64,000 bases of DNA, taken from NCBI RefSeq assembly GCF_902493135.1, contig NZ_CABUOD010000002.1:1-64000 (forward strand), in the 5' to 3' direction. Below are positions 1 through 9,229 of the stretch, piece after piece. The notes beneath the pieces are model-generated. The model had not been told where the DNA came from. It was given only the letters and a program-made list of their open reading frames with translations, and made no database searches. The DNA comes from an uncultured Parabacteroides sp. Lineage in GTDB: Bacteria > Bacteroidota > Bacteroidia > Bacteroidales > Tannerellaceae. Each line of letters begins with the position of its first letter. Positions within the stretch are counted from its first letter, which is position 1. The position numbers and the translations under genes are program-made.

Positions 1-181
1 TGTCAAGGCAATAGGGGTTATCCTTGTACTTGTCAAGTATCTGCTTGGGGATGCTTAAAAGCGGAATGTTACAAAGGTTGTTTGTTTTTTCACGGGGCTT
101 TACTATCCACAAATTGCCGTTGCTATCCTCTGAAATGTGTTCGGGGCGTAAATTATACACGTCTATGAACGCCAACCCAGT
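1..181 (-). pseudogene. Catalytic-domain fragment of a split tyrosine recombinase
   Basis: Read on the minus strand, this encodes a piece of a Bacteroidetes tyrosine recombinase. It starts at TGLAFIDVYNL and runs through the beta-strand region (LWIVKPREKTNN, IPLLSIPKQILDKYK) before leaving the window. Nothing integrase-like precedes TGLAF beyond position 181. The matching N-terminal portion, ending in RDVFIFCVYT, lies at 41934-42709 on the same strand, so the two pieces are one gene interrupted by the element between them. The C-terminal catalytic residues (HxxR, Tyr) would lie outside the window. I am confident of the family; the split-gene interpretation is inferred from order, strand and complementary extents. 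Confidence 0.72.
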
Positions 182-521
182 GTAGCGATAGAAAACTATC
201 AATGCGACCAATAGAGGAATATAGAAAACAAACGTCAATGCGTTGTAATACAGCAAAATTGCGTTGGTTTGCATAGTTGAGTAAACAGCAAAGACAGGTG
301 GAATAACGAACCTGTTCAGCTACCAAGTCATTACCTGTTTTCATTTCATTCAGATGCAGTCAATCAAGGGTTAAACAGTCAGAGAGGATGACTTTCCATC
401 CGGGAAACATTCTCATTTCCGGCAGATTTAGCCCGTCCGGTTTTGATTGCGCCGTTCTGCCTGATTCTCATATCATTCGACTGGCGAAGTATGAGTAAAA
501 TTGCAATCAAAAAAGTAACGC
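182..521. other. Left end of the composite element, no gene seen
   Basis: This 340-bp stretch lies between the interrupted integrase fragment and the first integrase of the composite. A short inverted repeat (GATAG/CTATC, 187-200) sits right at the junction. I see no credible reading frame. The region probably holds the left attachment site and integrase arm sites, but I cannot define them. Confidence 0.5.
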
Positions 522-1853
522 ATGAAAACAGAAATGAAAGTGCTGCTCTATATCAAGCGCAGCGGACAGGACAAGGACGGCTTTTCTCCACTCATGGGCA
601 GAATATCCATCAAGGGAAAGGCCAATTCCATCGCGCAATTTGCGTGTAAGTTCAAAATCAATGTGCGGTTGTGGAACGCCACAGCCCAACGCTGTACAGG
701 CAAAAGCAAGGTGGCGACAATGGCAAACAGGGAGATTGAACGGGTACTGCTATTGTTGCAAAAGCGGTTCAACGAACTTTCCGACATGCAGGATGTCGTG
801 ACAGCAGAGGAAGTCAGGAACGTGTTCCAAGGTCTGGCTGAAACACAGGATACCATCATGAAGCTCTATGCGGAGCATAACAGCGACTATGCCCTGCGTG
901 TAGGGGTGAACAGGGCGGCAAGCACGTTCTACCAGTACCGGAACACCTGCCGGATACTCGGTGAGTTCCTGAAAGAGAGATACCATGTGTCGGATATGCC
1001 TGTCAAGCAGCTGGATGAAAACCTTATCGAAGCGTTTGATATGTATATGCGCACGACAAGGCGTTTCATGCCCAGAACCATCCTCGGACATATCAACCGC
1101 CTGAAAAGCGTGATGATGCTTGCCGTGTTCCGCGGCATCGTTCCTTTCAGCCCGTTCAAGGGCTATGCGCCGCAGAAACCTGTTTTCAAACAGATGTACC
1201 TGACGGAAGACGAGCTTGACAGGTTTGCGAACACTACCTATGACACTCCCAACCGTAATTTCACGAGGGACATGTTCCTGTTCTCGTGCTGGACGGGTAT
1301 CTGCTATTGTGACATGAGGAGTCTGACAGCCGCCAATCTGGTGAGGGCGGATGACGGAAGCCTATGGATTCACACGGAAAGGCAAAAGACAGGCACACCC
1401 GAATGTGTGCGGCTGATGGAGATACCGTTGAAAATCGTCGAAAAGTACAAGGGTATGGACAGCAACGGAAAACTGCTTCCGATGCTGACCAAAGAGAGCA
1501 TGAACAGGCATCTGAAAAAGATGTCCGTGATGTGCGGCATCAACCGTCCGATCTCATTCCATCAGGCGAGGCATACCTTCGGAAGCATCATCTGTCTGTC
1601 ACAGGGGATTCCGATAGAGACCGTCAGCAAAATCATGGGGCATCGGCATATCACTACCACACAGCGGTATGCGAAAGTCACGCAGGATAAAATTGATAGG
1701 GACGTGGATTGCCTGAATGGTATTATCAGCGGCAGGTTCTCCTTGTCGGATATTGACACCGCCCCGTCACCGATTCTGAAAGATTACAGCCAACGGAGAG
1801 TCAATCCGAGCATGAAGCAAAGGGAGTATATAACCAAAATAATGGAAGGGTAA
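522..1853 (+). CDS. Tyrosine recombinase (conjugative-transposon integrase), 443 aa
   Basis: Site-specific recombinase of the Bacteroidetes CTn integrase family, expected to cut and rejoin attachment sites. The N-terminal Arm-binding region (KVLLYIKRSG..PLMGRIS) and SAM-like core-binding domain are followed by the catalytic domain. Visible catalytic features are FSCWTGICYCDM (where many recombinases have the first Arg; IntDOT also lacks it), HxxR at H347/R350 in HQARHTF, GH at 373-374 and Tyr383. The gene appears intact and is followed 3 nt later by a second, broken integrase, so the pair mirrors the intact tandem pair at 29845-32308. It lies at the left end of the composite element, as expected for an integrase beside its att site. 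Confidence 0.93.
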   Translation: MKTEMKVLLYIKRSGQDKDGFSPLMGRISIKGKANSIAQFACKFKINVRLWNATAQRCTGKSKVATMANREIERVLLLLQKRFNELSDMQDVVTAEEVRNVFQGLAETQDTIMKLYAEHNSDYALRVGVNRAASTFYQYRNTCRILGEFLKERYHVSDMPVKQLDENLIEAFDMYMRTTRRFMPRTILGHINRLKSVMMLAVFRGIVPFSPFKGYAPQKPVFKQMYLTEDELDRFANTTYDTPNRNFTRDMFLFSCWTGICYCDMRSLTAANLVRADDGSLWIHTERQKTGTPECVRLMEIPLKIVEKYKGMDSNGKLLPMLTKESMNRHLKKMSVMCGINRPISFHQARHTFGSIICLSQGIPIETVSKIMGHRHITTTQRYAKVTQDKIDRDVDCLNGIISGRFSLSDIDTAPSPILKDYSQRRVNPSMKQREYITKIMEG

Positions 1854-1856
1854 GCC

Positions 1857-2942
1857 ATGCGAAGCACATTCAAACTGTTGTTCTACATCAACCGTCAGAA
1901 AGTAAAGAAAAACGGCAGATGCCCTATTATGGGGCGTGTCACCCTTGACGGGAAGGTAAGCCAGTATTCCACCGGACTGGAAGTAGAGCCTGACTTATGG
2001 GATGCAAAGGAGGGAAAGGCATTCACGGACGGACGCAAGACCGGAAATATCACCGGTGAAAAAAGAAACGAGTTGAACAGGCTGAACTCATTGTTGGAGG
2101 CATTGGAGGAAAAAGCGAAGTCCGCTTACAAAAAGAACGAACGTGGATTCTTACGGCTTCGTCTCGGCTGAAATCATCAAGAATGCCGTCACGGGAAAAT
2201 CAGACGTCAAGGAAACGCTGCTTTCCTTGTTTGACGAGCATAACGAGGAATATGCCAAACGTGTGGGCATTGACCGGACAAGGCATTCCTACGTCCGTTA
2301 TCTTACCACTCGCAAGCATATATTCAACTTTTTGAAATTCAAGTATGATTTGGAGGATATTCCGTTACGCTCGCTGACGATGAAATTCATGACCGACTTC
2401 ACATTCTATTTCTCGACCGTATTGCAGTTGAAGGTTTCTGCCTACAATGATTATCTTATCCTGTTGCACAAGATGACCCGGCTGGCGTTGAAGAAACATA
2501 TATTGAAACGTGACCCGTTTGCCGGACATAAGATTGAGAAAGTGCCGGTAAACCACCGCCACCTGAACAGGGAACAGTTTGAAAAGCTGCTCAATGCCCG
2601 ACTGCCGACTTACCGCTTATGCCATACCCGTGACCTGTTTGTCTTTTCGGTGTTCACGGGCATCGGCAGGGCTGATCTGGCAAACCTGACAGAAGACAAT
2701 ATCATCACGAAAGAAGACGGTTCCAAATGGATTCACATTGCACGGCAGAAGACCAAGGCGGAGTGCCATATCAAACTTCTTGACATACCCCTTTGCATTA
2801 TCGAAAAATACAAAGGGGAAGGTAAGGACGGAAGATTGTTTTACGTTCCGCAGACCTGCAATCTGTGCCGCAGCCTTAAAATCATAGCCGAACAGTGCAA
2901 TCTGGGATGCCATTTGACATTTTATCAGGCAAGACATTCTGA
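1857..2942 (+). pseudogene. Second tandem tyrosine recombinase, frameshifted and truncated
   Basis: The N-terminal 95 or so codons (MRSTFKLLFYINRQKV..) are closely similar in layout to the integrase at 29845-31065. The frame then shifts near 2140: the first frame ends at 2171 while the rest, from VDSYGFVSAEIIKNAV, continues in another frame. The catalytic domain reads well (LFVFSVFTGIGRADL, then FYQARHS) but homology stops just after the HxxR box, about 2940. The downstream reading (DFCFSLRMN..) is unrelated and ends at 2991. The GH motif and the Tyr nucleophile are therefore missing, and the product cannot be a working recombinase. The breakpoint marks a deletion or recombination scar. Confidence 0.85.
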
Positions 2943-3099
2943 TTTTTGTTTCTCATTGAGAATGAATATCTTGCAAGAATTTACATCTTGATAGGTAACG
3001 ATTTAGAAACGAGCAAAGTTCTCTATTCTGTATTGTTTTGCAACTAATTAAAAGAACACTTAATTTGATACAAAGGTAATACTTTATTTTTATATAGTT

Positions 3100-3711
3100 C
3101 TACTTTAATCTCATTAATTCTGTATAGGCAATACCATCTGTGATTTTATGATATTGTTTCAAAGTCTTTTCCAATCCCAAAGCCAACTCCTTTTGAATAT
3201 ATGATGGTATAATTGCCTCGTTGAATCTATCTACAATGGATTGAATACTTTGTGTGGGTTGATTATTAATAACTATTTGGTTATATATGGCACTATAATA
3301 ATAAAATGCTTTATTTTCAGTTGATAATTGGATTTTTTGTTTGATGTAAATTTGTTGCTCTCTTATTCGTTGTGCAACCTTAAAAAAGGTATCAATCTTT
3401 TCAAACGCTTCTTGAGATATATGTCCAACAACACTATAGGCGTATTTGTTCCATTGATTCTCTTCGAATATTATTGTAGAATAGTGCATTGGCACTTCTT
3501 GAATAAATCCGTTTATAAGTCCTTCAGAAAAAATGTATTCTATATTTTTTTCAATATCTTTTATCTGAAGTATTAAAATTGATACGGCATTCCGCAGCTC
3601 TTTTTGTTTATGAGCGTGAAATTGCCATAAAGCAATACCAACAGTTGCACCAATAGTAACAATCAATACAATTGTTTGAAATAGGTTAGAATCCCAAAAA
3701 GAAGTATTCAT
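3100..3711 (-). CDS. Hypothetical membrane-anchored protein, 203 aa
   Basis: I do not recognise the family. An N-terminal hydrophobic segment (about residues 12-30, TIVLIVTIGATVGIALW) is followed by a mostly helical, charged cytoplasmic-looking region, giving a type of single-pass membrane protein. It is AT-rich compared with the neighbouring rteB. It stands alone with its own TAnnTTTG promoter box upstream and sits between the broken integrase and rteB. The start ATG at 3711 directly precedes the membrane segment and is the best choice. Confidence 0.6.
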   Translation of the reverse strand: MNTSFWDSNLFQTIVLIVTIGATVGIALWQFHAHKQKELRNAVSILILQIKDIEKNIEYIFSEGLINGFIQEVPMHYSTIIFEENQWNKYAYSVVGHISQEAFEKIDTFFKVAQRIREQQIYIKQKIQLSTENKAFYYYSAIYNQIVINNQPTQSIQSIVDRFNEAIIPSYIQKELALGLEKTLKQYHKITDGIAYTELMRLK

Positions 3712-3726
3712 AATTTATATTTTTCA

Positions 3727-3734
3727 CAAAGATA
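3727..3734 (-). promoter_or_regulatory. Bacteroidetes -7 box TATCTTTG
   Basis: Minus-strand TATCTTTG matches TAnnTTTG and lies 15 nt upstream of the ATG at 3711. Confidence 0.55.
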
Positions 3735-3756
3735 GCTGTTTTCAATGAATTACCAG

Positions 3757-5079
3757 CTATGATTGATTGAATTTATACTTCAATCCATATTCTTCCAGTT
3801 TGCTGTACAGCGTTGTACGTCCTATTCCGAGCAGTTCGGCGGCGACCTTGCGGTTCCCGTCAGCCTGCTTCAAAGCACGCAGAATCCGTTCTTTATCTTC
3901 CTCATCGTTACGCAGGGAGAAATCGGTAACAGAGGTTGTTTCGGTTATCCCAAGTTCCAGATGCTCTTTCGTAACAAGTCCCGTCTGTGCCTGCAACACC
4001 GCACCCATGATTTTCTGCCGAAGCTCACGCACGTTGCCCGGCCATGAATGGGTCAGCAACGCTTTCCGTGCTTCGGAGCTGAATCCGCCAACCTTGCACT
4101 CCAATTCATTATTGGCAATCTCGCGGAAGAACTCCGCCAGCGGCATGATGTCCTCCTGACAGTCACGCAATGGCGGAACTGTTATCTCGAAGTCGTGCAG
4201 ACGGTACAGCAAGTCTTGCCGGAAACGCTTTTCATTGACCGCCTTTTCCAGATTCTCGTTGGTGGCAGCGATAATACGGACATTGAAACTTCTATCCGTT
4301 TTATCACCAACGGGACGGTATCGCCGCTCTTGTATGGCACGCAGAAGCATCTGCTGGGTTTCCGGTGCGAGGTTGCCCACTTCGTCCAAAAACAGCGTGC
4401 CGCCTTCGGCTTCATGGAAATATCCTTTCTTGGCACTGTCCGCACTGGTGAATGCGCCTTTGACGTGTCCGAAGAAAGCGGAAGGAGCAAGCTCTTTGGT
4501 GAGCGATCCGCAGTCCACAGGCACAAACGGCTTGCCCGAACGTTTGCTTTTGTCATGCAGGTGGTGGGCGATATGCTCCTTGCCCGTGCCGTTCTCCCCG
4601 AATATCAGCACGCTCATATCGGTAGGGGCTACCAGCCTTATACGGTGCATGATTTTCTGAAAGGCGGAACCGTCACGGACAAACACGGGCATACGGCTTC
4701 GTCCGATATTCCGTTCTTTCAGTATGCTGCGAAGCAGAGGCACGAGTTTGTCCTCCACAAGTTGCTTGGGTATGTAGTCCAGCGAACCAAGTTTCATGCT
4801 TTCCACTGCCGTATGCACTTCGGCATAGTCAGTCATGATGATGAACGGCTGCGTCATGCCATCCTTGCGCATCCAGCGCAACAGGTCGATTCCGTCACCG
4901 TCGGGCAGACGCAAATCAGAAACTACTATATCATTGTCAGCGGCTTGTTGCAGAAGTTTCTTTGCTGTCGAGAGGTGGAAAGCCTGCACTGTACGGAATT
5001 TCTCCCGTGCCAGCAGGTTGCAAACAAATTCGCAATACACGATATTATCTTCCACCACGATGATTTTTGTTTTATTCAT
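3757..5079 (-). CDS. rteB: RteB-like sigma-54-type response regulator, 440 aa (left copy)
   Basis: NtrC-class two-component regulator like RteB of CTnDOT, which controls conjugative-transposon excision and transfer genes. The receiver domain has phospho-acceptor D55 (SDLRLPDG). The AAA+ domain has Walker A GENGTGKE at 161-168 and Walker B LFLDEVG. The C-terminal Fis-type HTH includes KVAAELLGIGRTTLYSKLEE. The sigma-54-contacting loop reads GAFTSA (208-213) instead of GAFTGA; the right-arm copy at 40406-41728 has the canonical form. The 3' end of the upstream rteA reading frame overlaps the start by 8 nt, implying coupled translation. The changed loop could impair activation by this copy, which is an inference. 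Confidence 0.92.
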   Translation of the reverse strand: MNKTKIIVVEDNIVYCEFVCNLLAREKFRTVQAFHLSTAKKLLQQAADNDIVVSDLRLPDGDGIDLLRWMRKDGMTQPFIIMTDYAEVHTAVESMKLGSLDYIPKQLVEDKLVPLLRSILKERNIGRSRMPVFVRDGSAFQKIMHRIRLVAPTDMSVLIFGENGTGKEHIAHHLHDKSKRSGKPFVPVDCGSLTKELAPSAFFGHVKGAFTSADSAKKGYFHEAEGGTLFLDEVGNLAPETQQMLLRAIQERRYRPVGDKTDRSFNVRIIAATNENLEKAVNEKRFRQDLLYRLHDFEITVPPLRDCQEDIMPLAEFFREIANNELECKVGGFSSEARKALLTHSWPGNVRELRQKIMGAVLQAQTGLVTKEHLELGITETTSVTDFSLRNDEEDKERILRALKQADGNRKVAAELLGIGRTTLYSKLEEYGLKYKFNQS

Positions 5080-5335
5080 TGTTGTATTTTCTCCTTTCTT
5101 CTTTTGCCTGTTGGATTATCTCCGAACCCTTATCCAATACGGCAGTCACGGCTTTGTTCAATGCTTCATAGTCGGGAGCGGCACTTCCATGAAGCTGTTT
5201 ATAAAGTTCCCTTAATGGCAGGTCGGCGCGAAGTATCTCCCACGAACTACGTAGGTGGTGTGTAAGGGCATCCAGTTCTTGAAGGTCTTTCCGCCGTTCC
5301 GCATCCCTAATTGCCTGCATTTCCTCGTTCCGCAT
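5072..5335 (-). CDS. Detached C-terminal Hpt-like segment of RteA
   Basis: This 87-codon frame encodes the end of RteA: a histidine-phosphotransfer-like segment with HHLRSSWE, where the histidine lies in a HxLRSS context resembling Hpt motifs. It has been put out of frame with the kinase by a 31-bp tandem duplication at 5295-5356. It could be made separately from the ATG at 5335, within the duplicated unit, or not at all. It overlaps the rteB start by 8 nt. If not expressed, this RteA lacks its final phosphotransfer module. Confidence 0.7.
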   Translation of the reverse strand: MRNEEMQAIRDAERRKDLQELDALTHHLRSSWEILRADLPLRELYKQLHGSAAPDYEALNKAVTAVLDKGSEIIQQAKEERRKYNNE

Positions 5336-5356
5336 CCCTAATTGCCTGCATTTCCT
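5295..5356. repeat. 31-bp tandem duplication disrupting rteA
   Basis: Two perfect 31-bp copies lie head to tail (5295-5325 and 5326-5356). Since 31 is not a multiple of 3, the duplication shifts the rteA frame, which then ends at 5307. The right-arm rteA has a single copy of this sequence. Confidence 0.95.
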
Positions 5357-7412
5357 TTTCGGTTTCCGTTATCAGTTTATCCAGCATAACGGATTCGCTG
5401 CCGTAGGACAGCAGGGAGGAGAAATCCGGTTTTTCATTTTGCGCCACATTCATGGCGCATTTGTCGGAAATCTCCATCAGTTCCGATATGGAGAACGGTT
5501 TGAGCAGGCAATCGGCAAATCCACGTTCTATAAGTTCCTCCTTGCTGCAACTACCCGAAGCGGTTGTCACGACCACCGGAATGTTCCTTGAATTTCCCAC
5601 GTTGGAACTACGCAGCAGTTCCAACAGCTCGAAGCCGTTGATCTCTGGCATGTTTAGGTCAGTAAGCAGCAAATTGTATTCCTTTTTCCTTATTATTTCC
5701 ATCAGTTCCGCAGCATTGGTACAGGTATCGCAATGCATACCCTCCTGTGCATACATTTCTTTCAGCATCAAAAGCTGCACTTCGTCATTGTCGATAGCAA
5801 TCACATTATGGTATCTCTCATTGTAATGGACATAATCTTGAATCGTTTGTTCCGTCAGTTCTTCGGCAGCCTGCATGGGGATTTCTACCGTGAAACGGCT
5901 GCCCATGCCTTTTTCACTGTCTAACCGTATTGTACCACCGAGCATTGTTACGATATGTTGCACAATGGACAATCCCAGACCGAAACCGTCTTTTGCAACA
6001 GCGTTTGACAGACGTTCAAATGCTCCAAACACTCGCCGTTGTTCCTCGTTGGTCATCCCCGTACCAGTATCTTCAACGATAATTTTCAGCATACCATTAT
6101 CATAACCCGTTGTTAGAGAAACGCCACCGTTCTCTGTGAACTTGATAGCGTTTGACAGAAGGTTATTACCGATTTGCAGGATGCGTTCCTTATCTGTTCG
6201 GACAAGCGCATCATTATAGCAATGTATTGTCAGAGCCAGCCCTTTGTTCAAGGCAATGGGATTAAACTCAATTTCAAGTGTATGCGTGATTGATGAAATC
6301 TTGCCCAGGGAAAAATTGGGCTGTTCCTTGCCGTTGTCCAGACGGAAGAAACTCAGCAGAGTGTTGAGCATTTCACGCATACGGTCAGAAGATTGCTGAA
6401 TATTTTGGATATATACCTTGGTTTTATCTGTATTGCAATCTTTCAGCATCAGCCCGGCATAGCCTGTGATTGCCGTCAGTGGTGTGCGCAACTCATGGGT
6501 GATGGTATGTACAACTTTCTTACGGGAGGCTATCAGTACCTCGTTTTGTTTGATAGACTGTTTCTGCTGTTCTATTAAATCCGCAGTTTCTCGTTTGTAC
6601 TGTTTGATACGGGTGATATTTCGGTGAATGATTATGTAAGAGATTACCAATAACAACACAGCGAATCCTGTTAAACCACCTATCTGAATAAAAGACCTTT
6701 CACGCATAGCGGCTATTTCCGCTTCCCGTTTCTGTAAGTCTGCTTGCACCTTCTCGTCCATTTGAACAACCAACCCTTGCAGTTGCCTGTTGAGTTCCGC
6801 ATTTCGAGCCGCAAGACTGTCAGCGTGTTCCGACAAACGGCAGCTTTGCGCCTGTTGTTCTGCTATCATATTCCGATCAAATGAACGGAGTATCGTGGTG
6901 GATACGGTTGGTTTTGCTTCCTCCTTTTTGCCGAAGATGCCCAAGAAACCTTTGCGCTTGGATTTCTTGGGCTGTTCCTGCACACTCTTCTGCACAATTA
7001 CAGGAACTTGACGGGTTATCTTATCGTTGATGGCTTGTTGCTGTTCAAGTATCTGAACGATTTGGCACATCTGCCGTTCCTTATCTTCGAGAAGATGGCG
7101 TACACTGTCTATGCGCTCTGCCGGATAGGTAGCTTTGAAACGGCATAGCATACTGTCCATTGCCATACGCTGAGCCTGATAATGTTCCAAATCTTCATTA
7201 TCCCATTCCAATATTGTTTCACCCATTAGAGAAAATCCTGTTAAGCGAAAATTTAATTCATTAACATGTCGGCGCAACTCATCAGTGGTTCGGTTCTCCT
7301 TCTCTAATACTTCAAGCTTTTTCCATTCATACTGATAGCAATATATAATCATTCCTATTAGTATGAATATTAGAATATAGCCACATGATATTAACTTGCG
7401 GATTGAAATCAT
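5307..7412 (-). CDS. rteA: RteA-like hybrid sensor histidine kinase, left copy, frameshifted at its 3' end
   Basis: Inner-membrane hybrid kinase partner of RteB. In order: an N-terminal membrane segment, a long coiled-coil-rich sensor region, a second membrane segment (GGLTGFAVLLLVISYIII), HisKA with HTITHELRTPLTAITGY, the ATPase boxes NLLSNAIKF, VEDTGTGM and GFGLGLSIV, and a receiver domain with LLLTDLNMPE and a KPF motif. A 31-bp duplication makes the frame end in ERGNAGN instead of continuing into the Hpt-like segment at 5072-5335. I chose the ATG at 7412 (MISIRKLISCGY), just beyond the stop of the upstream hydrolase gene; an earlier in-frame start at 7448 overlaps that gene. Kinase and receiver domains look intact. 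Confidence 0.88.
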   Translation of the reverse strand: MISIRKLISCGYILIFILIGMIIYCYQYEWKKLEVLEKENRTTDELRRHVNELNFRLTGFSLMGETILEWDNEDLEHYQAQRMAMDSMLCRFKATYPAERIDSVRHLLEDKERQMCQIVQILEQQQAINDKITRQVPVIVQKSVQEQPKKSKRKGFLGIFGKKEEAKPTVSTTILRSFDRNMIAEQQAQSCRLSEHADSLAARNAELNRQLQGLVVQMDEKVQADLQKREAEIAAMRERSFIQIGGLTGFAVLLLVISYIIIHRNITRIKQYKRETADLIEQQKQSIKQNEVLIASRKKVVHTITHELRTPLTAITGYAGLMLKDCNTDKTKVYIQNIQQSSDRMREMLNTLLSFFRLDNGKEQPNFSLGKISSITHTLEIEFNPIALNKGLALTIHCYNDALVRTDKERILQIGNNLLSNAIKFTENGGVSLTTGYDNGMLKIIVEDTGTGMTNEEQRRVFGAFERLSNAVAKDGFGLGLSIVQHIVTMLGGTIRLDSEKGMGSRFTVEIPMQAAEELTEQTIQDYVHYNERYHNVIAIDNDEVQLLMLKEMYAQEGMHCDTCTNAAELMEIIRKKEYNLLLTDLNMPEINGFELLELLRSSNVGNSRNIPVVVTTASGSCSKEELIERGFADCLLKPFSISELMEISDKCAMNVAQNEKPDFSSLLSYGSESVMLDKLITETEKEMQAIRDAERGNAGN

Positions 7413-7416
7413 AAAT

Positions 7417-8793
7417 TTAACGAGGTTTGAAGGAGATAAAATCAACAATGTCCTGAAGGACTTCAGGGGAGATTGTTTCCTCGATTGTACCGTATTCCTG
7501 TACCGCTCCTGTTTGAGCGTGCTGGAAAAGGTGATTAAGTCCGTGATAAAGTTTCACGGTCGCTTTCGGGGCGAGTCGTTGCATTTGAGGCATATTCAGT
7601 TCCGGGCGAACTTGTATATCTTTTTCTCCGTATAGTACGAATACCGGGCAATCCGTATCAGCAATGCTTTCCGCCGGTGAAAAACTGACATAGTAATTTA
7701 GCCAAGGATTATTGTCCGCTGCGATCTTTTTTAGATTGGCTTTCAAAGATGCTTGAACGGGAGTATTCCCCCAATTTGCACATATAGCCTCAATATTGTC
7801 AACTGCCATATTGTTGCCATTCCTTATTTTCAGTTCATACATTTTGTGCAATGCGTCAACATAATCCGATACAATATCCGCCGGCATGTTGCCCTGTTCC
7901 AACATCGTTGCGCTTTGGTCAATCAAAACGGAGTCACCACGAACAGCCTGTGCGCCAATGGCTATAATGAAATTCGGATTTGAGAATAATCCCGAATTGT
8001 TATCAGTTCCCAACATGAACGCCACTGCCGCTCCCTCACTATGCCCCAGTATTCCCACATTCTTGAATTTCACTTCTTTGCGCAGGTATTCCATTGCTGT
8101 TTTAGTATCCCGTGCAAAATCTTCAGTGGTGGCATTTTTACCGTCGCCGGTTGATTCTCCATATCCTCGGTCATCATATCGTAAAGTTGCAATGCCGTTT
8201 CGGGCAAGGTAATCTGCGATGACAGCAAACGGCTTATGTCCGTATAATTCTTCATCACGGTTTTGCAGTCCGCTACCGGTAATCATTACGATAACCGGAG
8301 TTGCCTCATTAAAACTTTCAGGCAAGGAAAGTGTTCCTGCGAGAGTAACACCATCTGATAAGTTATTGAAACGAACCTCCGTTGTAGTGTATGGATATGG
8401 TGGCTTAGGTGTTTGAGGTCGCTTTAATTCCACAATACCCGGAAATAATTCAAGGTCGGTACTCATGGTTCCTTGTGTGCATTTTCCAATGAGTTTCCCT
8501 TCTTGTTTTCGTCCGGTAAACGTCAATCCGATGCGTCTAACCGTTACATTTATAGAATCAGCCGAAATGAGATTCACTTCTCCGGCTATACCGTATACTC
8601 CTTGATTCGGAGAATCAAGCGTAACTGACTGTCTGCCATCTTCGCTTGCCTTGAAATTGAACACAATCTTTAACTCCACTTGCGGAGTTATTTTCAACGT
8701 ACCATGCCATGCTCCCGAAATATCATCATCGGAAGCCATGATTTGTAGCACGGAACAGATGGCTATAATAGCTGCGATTATCATTCTTTTCAT
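7417..8793 (-). CDS. Secreted alpha/beta-hydrolase (S33 aminopeptidase-like), 458 aa
   Basis: Signal peptide (MKRMIIAAIIAICSVLQIMA) then a beta-rich N-terminal domain of about 120 residues and an alpha/beta-hydrolase domain. The nucleophile elbow is GHSEG, and later VLYGEKD and the YHGLNH motif supply the likely acid and histidine. Proteins of this layout are common Bacteroidetes periplasmic esterases or peptidases; the substrate cannot be read from sequence. It is part of the minus-strand run of cargo genes leading into rteA, with its stop only a few bases from the rteA start. Intact. Confidence 0.88.
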   Translation of the reverse strand: MKRMIIAAIIAICSVLQIMASDDDISGAWHGTLKITPQVELKIVFNFKASEDGRQSVTLDSPNQGVYGIAGEVNLISADSINVTVRRIGLTFTGRKQEGKLIGKCTQGTMSTDLELFPGIVELKRPQTPKPPYPYTTTEVRFNNLSDGVTLAGTLSLPESFNEATPVIVMITGSGLQNRDEELYGHKPFAVIADYLARNGIATLRYDDRGYGESTGDGKNATTEDFARDTKTAMEYLRKEVKFKNVGILGHSEGAAVAFMLGTDNNSGLFSNPNFIIAIGAQAVRGDSVLIDQSATMLEQGNMPADIVSDYVDALHKMYELKIRNGNNMAVDNIEAICANWGNTPVQASLKANLKKIAADNNPWLNYYVSFSPAESIADTDCPVFVLYGEKDIQVRPELNMPQMQRLAPKATVKLYHGLNHLFQHAQTGAVQEYGTIEETISPEVLQDIVDFISFKPR

Positions 8794-8805
8794 TATATCA
8801 ACCTG

Positions 8806-9228
8806 TTATTTTGTTAGTTCCATTAGTATATGACCCTTATCATCTTTCAACACCAAGATGGAATCGTCCGTGATTTCGTATGATTTGATACTGGGCAGAA
8901 TAGATGCTACGCTCCGTTCCACTATCATGTTATCGCAAGCCAGTTCGGTAAAGGATATATCGGAGAATTTCAAGGCAGTTTTGCTTTTTTCAAAACTGCC
9001 TGAAACTGTATTGCAGTCGGTGGTGCAGGAGAATACTCCGGCGTTATCCAACTGCAATATATACTCTGATTCCTCGTTTACTTGTGTCAGTCCGTATGAC
9101 GAAGTGGCGATACAGTTGTATTTTTGAAGTCGCCATTCCCTGTACAGGGCATTATCTGATGGGGCATCGCACGAGCCAACCAATATGGCTAATGCAAGCA
9201 TTATTACTGTAAAAGTGTTTATTTTCAT
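8806..9228 (-). CDS. META-domain lipoprotein (HslJ-like), 140 aa
   Basis: Lipoprotein signal peptide with lipobox LVGSC (Cys at about residue 20), then a single META domain: a YREWRLQKY start, the pattern DNAGVFSCTTDCNTVSGSF, and a FTELAC motif. META/HslJ proteins are envelope proteins tied to stress or antibiotic tolerance in some bacteria; a role here is inferred only from family. It ends 12 nt before the hydrolase gene and begins 1 nt after the DUF3795 stop, so it belongs to the same operon. Confidence 0.82.
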   Translation of the reverse strand: MKINTFTVIMLALAILVGSCDAPSDNALYREWRLQKYNCIATSSYGLTQVNEESEYILQLDNAGVFSCTTDCNTVSGSFEKSKTALKFSDISFTELACDNMIVERSVASILPSIKSYEITDDSILVLKDDKGHILMELTK

Positions 9229-9229
9229 A

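Noticed and set aside
4048..5265. A 405-codon plus-strand frame opposite rteB
   Set aside because: It lies wholly antisense to the well-supported RteB/RteA region; its sequence is Cys/His-rich with no domain and follows from the codon bias of the real gene.
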